NCBI RefSeq assembly: GCF_902150065.1
Contig: NC_043990.1
Location: 2,381,117 to 2,445,116, forward strand
Direction of reading: 5' to 3'
DNA from: Myripristis murdjan
Lineage: Eukaryota > Chordata > Actinopteri > Holocentriformes > Holocentridae
Length of the DNA stretch: 64,000 nt
Part shown: piece after piece, positions 1 to 10,171 of the stretch
Numbering within the stretch: the stretch's first letter is position 1
Layout: each line of letters starts with the position of its first letter
Made by a program: the position numbers and the translations under genes
The notes under the pieces: model-generated
The model's input: only the letters and a program-made list of their open reading frames with translations
Told to the model about the DNA's origin: nothing
Database searches by the model: none

Positions 1-232
1 ACACACCAGCAAGTCCACCTCTGAATGGCTTAAAAAAAACAAAACAAAATGAAGGTTTTGGAGTGGCCTGGTCAAAGTCCAGACTTAAATCCAGTTGAGA
101 TACTGTGGCATGACCTTAAACAGGCCTTTCATGCTTGAAAACCCTCCGATTTGGCTGAATTAAAACATTTCTGTAAAGAAGAGTGGGCCAAAATTCCTCC
201 ACAGCGATGGAAAAGACTTAATGCCAGTTATG
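1..232 (+). mobile_element. Tc1/mariner transposase 3' fragment
   Basis: The plus strand encodes the C-terminal end of a Tc1-type DDE transposase. From about 52 it reads [20 protein letters not shown], the conserved Tc1 block around the second catalytic Asp, followed by a stop at about 136. The upstream part of the domain ([11 protein letters not shown]) lies in another frame and further matching sequence (a lysine- and tryptophan-rich tail) follows the stop, so this is a decayed copy. Its 5' part is outside the window and no terminal inverted repeat is visible. Confidence 0.8.
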
Positions 233-235
233 AAA

Positions 236-980
236 ATTCCCGAAAATTCCCTGGAAATTCATGATAATGTAACATGTTTGCATGCATATCTGCTTATAAA
301 AAACCAAAATATTTATTATGTATACATGTATATGACCGGGTGAATGCAGCGAATATAAATTCCTGAAAATTCCTGTTTATTCCGGTTTATTGCCGTTAAT
401 TTCCGAAAATTCCCATGGAAATTTTCCAACTTTGAAAATTCTGGGAATTTTGCAACACTACACAGAACTAACCTGCTGCGGCTCGGTTTTGTCCAGGCTT
501 TCTGATCCAAACAGGTAAAGGCTCACCCAATCAGCTGACCAATCAGCTAGTTTGGAGAGATGCAGTGATCATTCCTACAGGATCCTAGTGAGGACAAAAA
601 TGCTGTTTTCAAATGGAGGCAACAGTTGACCTGCCATACGGTGTGTGATGTTCAGAGGGAGACGTGTGAACACACCAGGAGAATCACTTTTGTCTTTAAT
701 TTTGTCTTTAAAACTGAAATACTTAATTATGCACTGTGTTTGAATTCTTTGAGTTTGATTGAACAACAGCATTTCTGAATTCAAAAAAACAGCTGAAAAA
801 AACCCAACAGAAAGTCACCTTTGTAAATGGGAAAAAATGGGAAAAATCAGGAATGTCTCACACTTCAAATGATTACAAAAAATTAACAAAATCTGTTCTG
901 AATTCGTGTCTTTCTAACAAAGTCCAAAGTGTTTTAATGTCTCTGCAGCTGTTGAGTCAGGTCAGTTCCTCTCCAGCTGA
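236..980. other. Intergenic; short GGAATTTTCC-like repeats and a V-II downstream block
   Basis: No gene is seen. Positions 230-450 are rich in variants of GAAAATTCC and GGAATTTTC in both orientations. Positions 470-690 resemble stretches at 18060-18330 and 52620-52810, and all three lie downstream of a minus-strand type II V gene. The shared words include TGTCCAGGC, CTGATCCAAAC, ATCATTCCTA and GACCTGCC. Confidence 0.5.
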
Positions 981-984
981 AGGA

Positions 985-1012
985 GGTTTTTGTACGACGT
1001 TGTTTCACTGTG
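985..1012 (-). other. 12-spacer RSS of V1
   Basis: Read on the minus strand: heptamer CACAGTG (1006-1012), 12-bp spacer AAACAACGTCGT, nonamer ACAAAAACC (985-993). Both elements match the RSS consensus, so V1 looks recombination-competent. Confidence 0.95.
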
Positions 1013-1577
1013 TTAACCCGCTGTAACCCTGCTGACAGTAGTAAACTCCTGAATCTTCAGCCTGGACTCCACTGATGGTCAGAGTGAAGTCAGATCCAGA
1101 TCCACTTCCACTAAAACGACTTGAAACTCCAGACTGAAGGGTTGTGGCAGAATATATCAGGAGTTTAGGAGCTTCTCCAGGTTTCTGAAGGTACCACTGG
1201 AGGTTGTTATGAACACTTGAACTGGTTTTACATCTGATAGAGACAGTCTGTCCTGGACTAACAGACTGAGATCCAGGAGACTGAGTCAGAGTGATTTCTC
1301 CTGATGAATCTGGAAAATATCCAAAAGAGCAGAAGGGTTATTGAGACAAATACAGCTTGGAGAAAGATGATGAATATGAAAACAGAAGAGGAGGATTTCT
1401 TTAACATGGAGAACAGATGGAAGAAGGTGAATGCTGCTGGTCTCAGTGTTTCTCCATCACAGCAGAAGATGATTGTGGTAAAGCTGGTTGCATCCTGAAG
1501 CCAAGTTTTCAGAAGAGAGTCTCACCCTGAACAAGGAGCCCCAGGGTGCCCAGCAGGAGAATGTGTGACATCATCAT
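1013..1577 (-). CDS. Immunoglobulin light-chain V segment V1 (type II)
   Basis: Germline V gene in two exons: leader 1526-1577 and V exon 1013-1309, with a 216-bp intron (GTGAG donor, TTTTCCAG acceptor) that splits a GAT codon. The leader reads [17 protein letters not shown], a clear signal peptide; the first of three tandem ATGs is taken as the start. The V domain runs [17 protein letters not shown], Cys23 in [36 protein letters not shown], then [10 protein letters not shown] before the RSS. The frame is open to the heptamer. It faces away from V2 (divergent pair) and points to lower coordinates, away from both J-C clusters in this window. Confidence 0.93.
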
Positions 1578-2916
1578 TGTGCTGCTGGCGTGTCAGTGGC
1601 TCTGAAAGGCCTGGACAGCCACTGATCAACACTGGCCTCTTAACGGGTGGAGAGCAGAGAGGCAGGGCACATATGCAAACACACACAACTATTTGAATGA
1701 TCCTCCAAGGAACAGCGGACCCCCAAAACCTTGCTGAGAAGATAGAGGTGACTGTGAATAACAAAAGTCTTTCACATCTGAGCGGCAACAGACAAAAACT
1801 GCTGAAGACAAGTGACTCATGACGAGGATAATGTGTTGAGAAACACCATGGTGAGAAGCTGGAATAGTGACTCCAATGCTGAAGGAACGGCTGGAGAAGC
1901 AGCTTGATTTAGGACGTGGAGGATTTGCCGTCAGTGTGAATGGAACCAGGGGCAGGTAGCTAGGTGAGCGCTTTCTGAGCTGAAGAGCAGATCAGAAAGA
2001 GCAGGAATCTCAGATCTTTAAAGGGAGAGGCAGTTTGCCAGGCTTTCAGATGGACTGAGAGATGGATCCATCTGATGAATAAACATGAGGTGGGTGGGTT
2101 TGATTGGTCTCTGTCCATTTCAGTGAGAAGACCAGAACATTGTGAGGAGAACAACAGGTGGAATATGCAGGGGGAAGCAGACAGGTGGAACTCTCTGGTT
2201 GAGGCTCTGAATATGGAAGATGTGAGAAAAGTGAAGGAGGCCAGCAGAAACTTGGCTTGAGTGTGTGGGCGTTATGTGGGTGGTGTCAACCTCAGGGAAT
2301 AATGTTGATAGAAATGGAGAGAAGAAGCAGTGTTGAGAGAAAGATGATGAGAAGGCAAAACGGACTCCTAATGTTGGAGGCCTCTATAGAGCAGAGACAT
2401 TTTGGGCCGTCTGGATGAGGCTTGGAGCAGCAGTCAGCTGCTTGGAGAAGAAGCTGATGCTCCTGAAGCATCAGGATTTAAGGAGTTTCTGTCAGATGGT
2501 TTTTATGCTCCAGCAGTCACTCACTCACACCCTGTTTCACTTCCCTTTAAGAGGCCTCTCATGCACATCAGCACACAAACATGATAGGAGCTGAAAACCT
2601 TTACATTACACTGCAAATAAATAGAGCAAATATTCAACTTTCTTTTCTATATCACTGAATATATATATTTTATTTTCAAAAGTGGGGCTGAAATAGAGGA
2701 AAATCTGATTTTTAACACATTTTAAATTACTTTTTTTTAATTTGTTGAAAGAAAAGTCAAAGTAAAAATAAACTGATATCATGGTTGTTATGCAGAAGTC
2801 TGAAAAAAAGGACCCATCATATATAATATTAAATTAATGTACACATTTAGAAACATCCTGGTGAGAGTAATGTGTGTCCCTGTTGGAGTAGGTCAGAGCA
2901 TTTCCATAGAGAGCCA
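1578..2916. other. Divergent intergenic module between V1 and V2
   Basis: This spacer recurs nearly unchanged at 31057-32160 (V5/V6, with an internal deletion) and 54504-55812 (V10/V11). It holds the V1 promoter at one end and the V2 promoter at the other. The short open frames inside it are alike among the copies only because the DNA is recently duplicated; no codon-level conservation argues for a protein. Confidence 0.8.
1673..1680 (-). promoter_or_regulatory. Octamer of the V1 promoter
   Basis: GTTTGCAT on the minus strand, about 95 bp before the V1 start codon. This is a one-base variant of the immunoglobulin octamer ATTTGCAT (Oct-1/Oct-2 site) and is shared with V9 and V10. Confidence 0.75.
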
Positions 2917-2963
2917 CTTTGCATCAGCAGCACCATGCTCCAGTGCTCTGGGAGAGTTTATAG
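2917..2963 (+). promoter_or_regulatory. V2 promoter: octamer and TATA-like box
   Basis: CTTTGCAT at 2917-2924 is a one-base variant of the immunoglobulin octamer. TTTATAG at 2957-2963 is the likely TATA box, about 80 bp before the leader ATG. The same pair with the same spacing precedes every type I V gene. Confidence 0.8.
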
Positions 2964-3041
2964 TCCTGAGAGTTGAAGACTGGATGACTGACAGCTGTCC
3001 TTCATGACAACAGAAGCCCCAGAAATCCTCCTCATCCAAAC

Positions 3042-3524
3042 ATGACTTTGAGCTCCATCCTCATCTGGACTCTCCTCTGCTGCTGCTTGACAGGTAAAGT
3101 CCAGAGAATCAAAGTCCTCTCCTCTATGAAGATCCGTCCCTCTGAAATGAAGCGGAGAAAAGCATGACGCTGCTTTGTGTTTTTGTCTGTGTGTCCTCAG
3201 AGTCCAGAGGCCAGGTCACAGTGACTCAGCCTGGAGCAGTGAGCGCTGCTCTGGGAGCCTCCGTCACCATCACATGTAAAACCAGTCAGAATGTGTATGT
3301 TTATAACAGCAACCACGTTTTAGCCTGGTACCAACAGAAAGATGGAGAAACTCCTAAACGGCTCATTTACTGGGCTAATAATCGAGAATCAGGGATTCCA
3401 GATCGTTTTACAGGCAGTGGATCAGGGAGTGACTTCACTCTGACCATCAGTGGAGTCCAGGCTGAAGATGCAGCAGTTTACTACTGTCAGAGTTTCCACT
3501 CTATCAACAGTAAAGATGTGTTCA
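3042..3524 (+). CDS. Immunoglobulin light-chain V segment V2 (type I)
   Basis: Leader exon 3042-3093 ([17 protein letters not shown], signal peptide), 107-bp intron with GTAAAG donor and TCCTCAG acceptor, V exon 3201-3524. The splice joins G to AG, making a Glu codon. The domain begins [17 protein letters not shown] and has the first Cys in [42 protein letters not shown] and [15 protein letters not shown] at the germline CDR3. The frame is open to the RSS. It is divergently paired with V1 and points toward the J-C clusters, which it could reach by inversion. Confidence 0.95.
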
Positions 3525-3552
3525 CACAGTGAAAAAGCGTCGTACAAAAACC
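3525..3552 (+). other. 12-spacer RSS of V2
   Basis: CACAGTG (3525-3531), spacer AAAAAGCGTCGT, nonamer ACAAAAACC (3544-3552). Fully consensus-like. Confidence 0.95.
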
Positions 3553-3639
3553 TCCCTCAGTCAGACTGAACAGAAACTGAAGTGACTGCTGCAGCTGGAA
3601 GCTACTGCAGGGACTGATACAGTTCACTGAGGGGACACA

Positions 3640-3676
<37 letters not shown>

Positions 3677-3683
3677 ACACACA
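3640..3683. repeat. (CA)n microsatellite downstream of V2
   Basis: A CA tract begins about 90 bp after the V2 RSS. The same placement is seen behind V6, V7, V8, V9, V11 and V12, so the tract is part of the duplicated type I V unit. Confidence 0.9.
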
Positions 3684-3892
3684 GGTATCCACATGTGTAA
3701 AGTTTGGATGATGTTTAGGCCTCCTCTAAAAATTCAGCGATAAAACAACCTGAAAAGCCTCCACTCTTCAGGAGGTCACGCACCAAAAAGGTTGAGAAGC
3801 TCTGGTCAAAGATATAAAACACCAGTACTGTGTGGATACTAATTAATACTCCCAAAAGTAGGCTACTATTAATTAGCAGTGACAATATACAT

Positions 3893-4368
3893 AATATAAT
3901 AGCAGAGGTAGCAGTAGCAGAACATGCAGCAGCAGTAGCAGCAGTAGCAGCAGTAGTAGTAGTAATAGTAGTAGTAGTGGTGGTAGTGGTGGCAGTGGTA
4001 GTGGTGGTAGTAGTAGTTGCTGTAGTAGTAGCAGTAGTAGTAGTGGTGGTAGTAGTAGTGGTATTAGTAATGGTAGTAGTTGTAATGGTAGTCATAGAAG
4101 TCGTGGTAGAGGTAGCAGTAGTGGTAGCAGGACTGGTAGTGGTAGTAATAGAGGTGGCGGCAGTAACAGTGGTTGTAGTAGTAGTAGTAGAGAGAGTAGT
4201 TTTAGTGGTGGTAGTGGTAGAGGTAGAAGTAGTAGTGGTAGTAGTGGAAGTAGTAGTTGTGGTAGGAGTAGTAGTAGTAGGAAGAGTAGTAGTAGTAGTA
4301 GTGGGGGTGGTAGTAGTAATCGTAGTAGTAGTGGTAGTCGTAGAGGTAGAAATAGTACTGGTAGTAGT
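3893..4368. repeat. (TAG)n trinucleotide repeat, left part
   Basis: A long imperfect TAG/GTA array. Its open frames in all directions (polyThr, polyVal) are repeat artefacts. The array is split from its right part (5605-5812) by an inserted hAT-like element. A related array without the insertion lies at 61023-61275. Confidence 0.9.
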
Positions 4369-5604
4369 CAGAGGTGGCAAAAGTACTGACATTCTGTACT
4401 TAAGTAGAAGTAAAGATACTTGTGTGAGAAAAGACTCTGGTAAAAGTAGAAGTACCAATTCAACTTCTTTACTCAAGTAAAAGTAAGAAAGTACATGCTC
4501 TGAAATGTACTTAAGTACAAAAGTAAAAAGTAAAAATGAATTTTTTACCATTAATGATACATATACCTTTTTTGATAACTTTTTGACGAAAAAAAAGTTC
4601 AGGGCACACAAAACAGGAACATTTCCTCTTTTATTAACAACCTGCAAAGTGCTGGTACAGAGAATAAAAATCACACAACAGTCTAGTTTTGCTGCAAGCC
4701 CAGTTTCACACAATAATCAAGACTGAACTGACCAGAGGTCTTGAATGAGTACCTTGATAACAGCTTTGGTACTCTCAACACTGTACCTAACGTATATAAC
4801 TTTTAACAGATTTTTTCTTGCTTCTGCGACTCTGTTTTGTCGTGTTGTCTGTTTTGTGCAGGGTTTCCTCCAGGATTTTTTGAAACTGTGGGGGAGGGCT
4901 TCAGCGTTAATGTTAATAATTTTTACCATGGATCTTTTGTAGCACAGGGGAGATATGCTGCTCAAACACTCGGTATGTAGTGTTAGTGTATGTTTATGAG
5001 TTGTAGAACATAATAAATTATCTTGAAGGAGTAGATGTTTACCAGTAAGTTTGACTCCAATAATTTAACAATATGTTAAATTATTATTTGTTTTAAAAAT
5101 GTTAATTACTTATCGAACAGACCCAACAATTCAGCTACCAATGAATGAGCAGTAGTATGCATATGATAATATAGATTGAAAAATTAGCCAAAGTGATACC
5201 TCTTCTCTGAATAGACAAGCTAAGCCAGTGTGCTGCTGTTAGCCAGTGGAAATACAGGGGAGTGGCAAGTCTTCGCTTTGTTACACAAGCTGTCAGTGCG
5301 CTGCTGTAGCTGGAAAGTTTCTCTGCTTTTTGGACTCGTACGGTGTTGGTGTCGGTGTTGTAATGTTTTTCTTGGTGGTAACGAGCCCGCCCGCCCCCAC
5401 CAAAAAGAGAGAGAGAGAGAGAGAGAAGTAACGAGCCTGTTTTGACAATGTAAGGAGTAAAAAGTACAGATATTTGTGTTCAAATGTAGGGAGTAAAAGT
5501 AAAAAGTCGGCAGAAAATTAAATACTCAAGTAAAGTACAGATACCTGAAAAATCTACTTAAGTACGGTAACGAAGTATTTGTACTTCGTTACTTCCCACC
5601 TCTG
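4369..5604. mobile_element. hAT-like non-autonomous element in the (TAG)n array
   Basis: Terminal inverted repeats start CAGAGGTGG and end CCACCTCTG, and the next bases also pair in part (AAGTAC motifs). The flanks carry GTAGTAGT at 4361-4368 and 5605-5612, an apparent 8-bp target duplication as expected for hAT, though the TAG array makes this weaker evidence. No transposase frame is present. The unoccupied array at 61 kb fits insertion after module duplication. Confidence 0.7.
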
Positions 5605-5812
5605 GTAGTAGTAGTGCTGGTGGCAGTAGTAGTGGTAGTAGTAGTAGTGGAAGATGTAGTAGTAGTGGTGGTAGTAGAGGTAGTAGTAGTAGTAGTGGTA
5701 GTAGTAGTGGTGGTGGCAGAAGTAATGGTAGTAGCAGAGGTAGTAGTAGTAGTGGAAGTAGTGACAGTAGTAGTAGTAGAGGTAGTAGTAGTAGTAGTAG
5801 CACCAGTAGTTT
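5605..5812. repeat. (TAG)n trinucleotide repeat, right part
   Basis: Continuation of the array that begins at 3893. It is followed by sequence (5813-6470) that matches 61276-61890, upstream of V12. Confidence 0.9.
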
Positions 5813-6153
5813 TGGACAGTAATACTAAACAAAACAGAAGTTTCCACAATGAAGAATTTCAGAGATAAAAGTGTCACACCATTATTGGTTATGGATCACT
5901 CGAGGACTATAATAATGGCAGTTTTATAATGAAATCTAATTATTGTCATTGCTGTGGAGAACAAACAAGTTCAATGCAGTTTCCACCTGAACCACTAGGT
6001 GGCAGTAAAACACCTGACAATGCATTGCCTCTGACAGCTGTCTCTGAATGGCGCCACTGTAAGCTGCACAATTTGCACATACCCACACATTTCCTTGCAT
6101 GTTTGTTTTGTACCACAAATTCATTTTTTTTTCTGTTGCTTCACTATTTATGT

Positions 6154-6191
<38 letters not shown>

Positions 6192-6486
6192 GGGCACAGT
6201 CTCAGTCACAAATGAAAGATCTCACTGGAAACGGGAATGGAACTCGTGTGAAGGTCCTCTGACATACACACTGTCCATCCTCCCTGTCCATCTCCCTGCA
6301 TGGACTTTCTCACTCTTTTTTTTCTTTGCATTTCTGCTTTATTTGATAGGCACTATAGAGAGACAGGAAACGGCCTGTGCTCGGGTTCGAACCCAGGACA
6401 TTGTGGCTGCTGGTTCTGAGGATCTTTCTCAGATGATTCAGCAGTGGGAGAGATTTGATGAAACTGGTCTTCAAGGTTTCTCTCCT
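5813..6486. other. V3/V12 upstream module, first part, with SINE remnant
   Basis: No gene. The stretch is a diverged copy of 61276-61890. It includes a poly-T run (about 6157-6188) and, around 6330-6405, an antisense tRNA-SINE remnant (TTTATTTGATAGGCAC and the B-box-like GGGTTCGAACCCAGG). Confidence 0.55.
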
Positions 6487-6998
6487 CCACTGCTGCCAGG
6501 ATCCTAATGAGAATGCGCAAACATGATCACATCACTCCCATCCTGAAAGCTCTTCACTGGCTCCCTGTCCCACTCAGAATTGAATATAAGGTCCTCCTCC
6601 TCACTTACCAGTGCATTCACGGACATACCCCCCTTTACCTCCAGGAACTACTCACTCTCCAGACCTCTCCACGTACCCTCCGCTCAGCAAGCTCAATCAC
6701 CCTCCAAGCTCCAAGAACCAAGCTTCGTTCCATGGGTGATCGGGCCTTTTCCTCTGCTGCCCCAAGGCTGTGGAACGCCCTCCCTGACCACATGAGGGCC
6801 CAACAGTCTACAAATGATTTTAAAAGAACTCTAAAAACCTACTTATTTAAAAAGGCCTTTTGTTAGTGTCTGCCCGATTCTCCTTTTAATACTTTATTGT
6901 TCTCTTAATCCTTTTAACATTTTATTGATCCTTTATCTTTCTTCTTTCTCCTCTGTAGCACTTTGAGATTGTTAAATGTAAAGTGCGTTACAAATAAA

Positions 6999-7029
<31 letters not shown>
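6487..7029 (+). mobile_element. LINE 3' end (CR1/L2/Rex-like) with ATT tail
   Basis: Positions 6507-6866 encode the C-terminal end of a non-LTR element polyprotein, with HITPILKALHWLPVPLRIEY, LLLTYQCIHG, GDRAFSSAAPRLWNALPD and SFKRTLKTYLF-like ending DFKRTLKTYLFKKAFC. A 3' untranslated segment ending in CAAATAAAATTT and an (ATT)n tail follows. The copy is strongly 5'-truncated and interrupts the module: the V12 counterpart near 61885 runs straight from TCAAGG to CTCTGAGCTC. Confidence 0.8.
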
Positions 7030-7233
7030 CCCTCTCTGAGCTCAGTAACCGTGGCAACAGACAGGCATCACTGCTCAACCATGGCAACAGACGAGTTTCA
7101 CTGTTAAAAATAAAGGCTGAGAGTCACATGACCTTCAAAGTACCAAGGTTTTACTTACCCACTGAAAAAAGTAGTTTACATTTACGCACTGGGACAAGAA
7201 TGTGAAGCCATTTAGTCTTTTTTTTTATCAACA

Positions 7234-7294
<61 letters not shown>

Positions 7295-7682
7295 AAACCA
7301 ACATCTCACCACAGTTTACTGTAGTTGTGTTTGCCACTGAACGACACCAACAGACAGGTTTCACAACTGAAAACATGCACTAACTGAATATATTCTACTT
7401 TTACTACAGCAGGCTGTTGAAATTTTGATCAGAGAAAATCTTTATTTTCTATGATCCATTTCCATTGTCTTTAGTCTTTATTAAGAGCGATGGAAGACAT
7501 TAGTTAACACATATAAAACCATCATGGAAACATATTTAGAACCATCCAACTAAACCAATGGAAATATAACTTAGGAATATTATTCATCAGGAGTTTATTG
7601 TATATTATCCATTGATTAACATCCTGATGAGAGTAATGTGTGTCCCTGTTGGAGTGGGTCAGAGCATTTCCATAGAGAGCCA
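7030..7682. other. V3 upstream module with (TG)n tract
   Basis: The region matches the sequence before V12 (about 61890-62495). A pure TG tract lies at 7231-7291, where the V12 copy has only a short one. No gene is seen. Confidence 0.8.
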
Positions 7683-7729
7683 CTTTGCATCAGCAGCACC
7701 ATGCTCCAGTGCTCTGGGAGAGTTTATAG
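7683..7729 (+). promoter_or_regulatory. V3 promoter: octamer and TATA-like box
   Basis: CTTTGCAT at 7683-7690 and TTTATAG at 7723-7729. Confidence 0.8.
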
Positions 7730-7807
7730 TCCTGAGAGTTGAAGACTGGATGACTGACAGCTGTCCTTCATGACAACAGAAGCCCCAGAAATCCTCCTCA
7801 TCCAAAC

Positions 7808-8281
7808 ATGACTTTGAGCTCCATCCTCATCTGGACTCTCCTCTGCTGCTGCTTGACAGGTAAAGTCCAGAGAATCAAAGTCCTCTCCTCTATGAAGATC
7901 CGTCCCTCTGAAATGAAGCGGAGAAAAGCATGACGCTGCTTTGTGTTTTTGTCTGTGTGTCCTCAGAGTCCAGAGGCCAGGTCACAGTGACTCAGCCTGG
8001 AGCAGTGAGGGCTGCTCTGGGAGCCTCCGTCACCATCACATGTAAAACCAGCCAGGCTGTTTACAGTGGGAATGTATTACAGTGGTACCAAAAGAAGAAT
8101 GGAGAAACTCCTAAACTCCTCATTTACTATGTTAATACTCGACTATCAGGGATTCCAGATCGTTTTACAGGCAGTGGATCAGGGAGTGACTTCACTCTGA
8201 CCATCAGTGGAGTCCAGGCTGAAGATGCAGCAGTTTACTACTGTCAGAGTTTCCACGTTATCAACAGTCAGTATCTGTTCA
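7808..8281 (+). CDS. Immunoglobulin light-chain V segment V3 (type I)
   Basis: Leader exon 7808-7859 and V exon 7967-8281, both open, with the same leader peptide and splice sites as V2. V3 has the shortest CDR1 class ([10 protein letters not shown] before [10 protein letters not shown]), a [11 protein letters not shown] second loop region and [15 protein letters not shown] at the germline CDR3. Its 3' flank is unusual: about 70 bp after the RSS it switches from type I to type II flank sequence. Its orientation allows inversional joining to J1 or J2. Confidence 0.95.
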
Positions 8282-8309
8282 CACAGTGAAAAAGCGTCGT
8301 ACAAAAACC
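8282..8309 (+). other. 12-spacer RSS of V3
   Basis: CACAGTG, spacer AAAAAGCGTCGT, ACAAAAACC (8301-8309). A second nonamer-like CAAAAACC occurs at 8382-8389 at the start of the type II-like flank. Confidence 0.95.
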
Positions 8310-8449
8310 TCCCTCAGTCAGACTGAACAGAAACTGAAGTGACTGCTGCAGCTGGAAGCTCCTGCAGGGACTGATACAGTTCAAAAACCTCCCTCAGCTG
8401 GAGAGGAACTGATCTGACTCAACAGCTGCAGAGAAACTAAAACACTAGA

Positions 8450-8937
8450 AATGAAGGCACCGTCAGTTCATAAATTGGTATTTTACTATACCTCATAAAA
8501 TACTGAGAATTGATTAACACTTTTAGTATTCAATTTACTTTGGAAAACAAATATATTTCCTTGTTATATTTTATTGCAAACAGGTTCATTATCATTCACA
8601 CAGATCAAAAAACCAAATTCAAAATTAACAAAATATTTTTTAACTATTTATGAGAGGTAATTCACACTAATAATGCTTTCATACTGACATTAAATAATCT
8701 TTAGTCAGATGAATTCTTTTAAGTTTACACTAAAATAGGTTAATTTAAACATCTGAGTTTCCAGTAAGTCTGAATGTAAATTCATAATGTACAGACGGTT
8801 ATTCTAGGCAGTTTGGATTCATGCATTTTATGTTTAGCCATCCCATGCTGACCTCCAACCAGCTGAAAGTCAACATCTGGCCTTTGGTTTGACAGAGTGA
8901 AGAGGGAACAACTCCCTCTTCATTCTGTCAAACCAAA
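8450..8937. other. Intergenic with a 29-bp hairpin
   Basis: No gene is seen. A near-perfect palindrome occupies 8879-8941: 29-bp arms starting GGCCTTTGGTTTGACAGA, one mismatch and the 5-nt loop ACAAC. Confidence 0.8.
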
Positions 8938-9478
8938 GGCCTGTTTCCACCGAATACGTTCCTGGTAGTATTTGGGGGGCAGGAACCACTACAGCAACGT
9001 CCTCTCACTTGGTCCTCTCAACTTCCTTTTTACAGGAAGGTTCCTGTAAAGTTACTGGGCTCTGGATGTGATGTAATCGTTGCGTGTTTGACCGGGGCCT
9101 CAAAAAGAATGTTGTTAAAAAAGTGTGTTGTTAGTGTTAGCTAACATTAGCTAGCACATTAGCATTAGCTTGGTAGTGTTGGTCATGTTGCTAGGGATGC
9201 TAGCACTAGCTAATGTTAGCTAATACCGACTATTTTATCCCTTTCTGTTGACACCACATCACGCCATTAGTATATCCAATCAGCACCAAGTAAACCCCAA
9301 GCCCCACCTAGGAGTTTTTCGGGGCTGTTCAGAGTACCTACCCCGAGGCAGGGACTTTTTTAGCCCCTGTAAAAGTTCCTGAACTCTGTCCTTCAGGGGT
9401 GGTTCTGGCAGTGGAGACACGCAACAACGGCCCCGGCCCTGTAAAATTACCCCAAAGTTCCTGTGGTGGAAACGGGCC
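8938..9478. mobile_element. MITE with GGCC(T/C)GTTTCCACC ends
   Basis: The left end GGCCTGTTTCCACCG is inverted at the right end (GGTGGAAACGGGCC). The interior has GC-rich halves and repeated GCTAACATTAGC words but no coding frame. The target duplication was not resolved, because the left end overlaps the hairpin at 8879-8941. Confidence 0.6.
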
Positions 9479-9817
9479 TCAAGACTGGGAAGACCGGGGA
9501 AACTGGTGCAGTCCAAACACAAGCACACACTGAACTTCTTGTGTTTCATTCTGGCTAAAAAGTGAAGTATGATGTCAGTGATGATGCCATAGCTGATATA
9601 AGACAAATGGTTTCATAATTTATTAAAAATAAGACCTTTACACCATTCGCTCTAAGCCTTGGTGTTCAAATGGAACTCCAAAACCTCAGCCAGTGACATT
9701 TTCGTATATCATGTTTTTTTTTCAATAGTTAGAACCAGTGAGACAAATGATCAAATGTGTGACGCACATTTTTCAAGTTTGATTTTTCCAAAGTCAGTAT
9801 ATTTGCTGCAAAGTATT
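9479..9817. other. Intergenic, nothing recognised
   Basis: AT-rich sequence between the MITE and the SINE. No gene, RSS or repeat is recognised. It ends with the left SINE target duplication GCTGCAAAGTATT (9805-9817). Confidence 0.5.
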
Positions 9818-10158
9818 CATTCATCTTCTAAACCGCTTATCCTCACTAGGGTCGCAGGGGGTTGCTGGAGCCTATCCCAGCGCTCATGGGGCAAAGGCAG
9901 TGAAACACCCTGGACAGGTCGCCAGTCCATCGCAGGGCAGACAGACAAACACTGACATTCACACTCACAGTCATACCTAGGGGCAATTTAGCTTCTTCAG
10001 TTCACCTAACCTGCATGTCTTTGGACGGTGGGAGGAAACCCACGCAGACACAGGGAGAACATGCAAACTCCACACAGAAAGGACCTTGGGTGGGAATCGA
10101 ACCCAGGACCTTCTTATTGTGAGGCGACAGTGCTAACCACTGCACCACCGTGCCGCCC
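9818..10158 (-). mobile_element. tRNA-derived SINE
   Basis: On the minus strand it begins GGGCGGCACGGTGG, has an A-box-like GTGGTGCAGTGGTTAGCAC and a B box GGTTCGATTCC, and continues into a conserved body (ACATGCAGGTTAGGTGA, TGGCGACCTGTCCAGGGTG). Perfect 13-bp direct repeats GCTGCAAAGTATT flank it (9805-9817 and 10159-10171), the signature of LINE-mediated retroposition. The family is widespread in fish. Confidence 0.92.
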
Positions 10159-10171
10159 GCTGCAAAGTATT

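Noticed and set aside
1304-1498. 64-codon plus-strand frame opposite the V1 leader intron (also at 54230 and antisense at 48593)
   Set aside because: It lies antisense to the type II leader intron and follows its duplication. No promoter or homology.
2402-2584. 60-codon frame MGRLDEAWSSSQLLGEEADA repeated at 31728 and 55328
   Set aside because: It is repeated because the whole intergenic unit is duplicated. There is no sign of selection on codons and no supporting signals.
3715-4713. Long polyThr and polyVal open frames in the TAG arrays (also at 5589-5868 and 60963-61317)
   Set aside because: They are open in several frames on both strands because the trinucleotide repeat lacks stops in those frames. 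They have no start context or domain.
8381-8389. A second functional nonamer after V3
   Set aside because: CAAAAACC stands about 93 bp after the heptamer, far from a 12- or 23-bp spacer. It is the start of a transferred type II flank.
9818-10158. A tRNA gene, from the A and B boxes
   Set aside because: The boxes are part of a tRNA-derived SINE with 13-bp duplications. No cloverleaf is intact.
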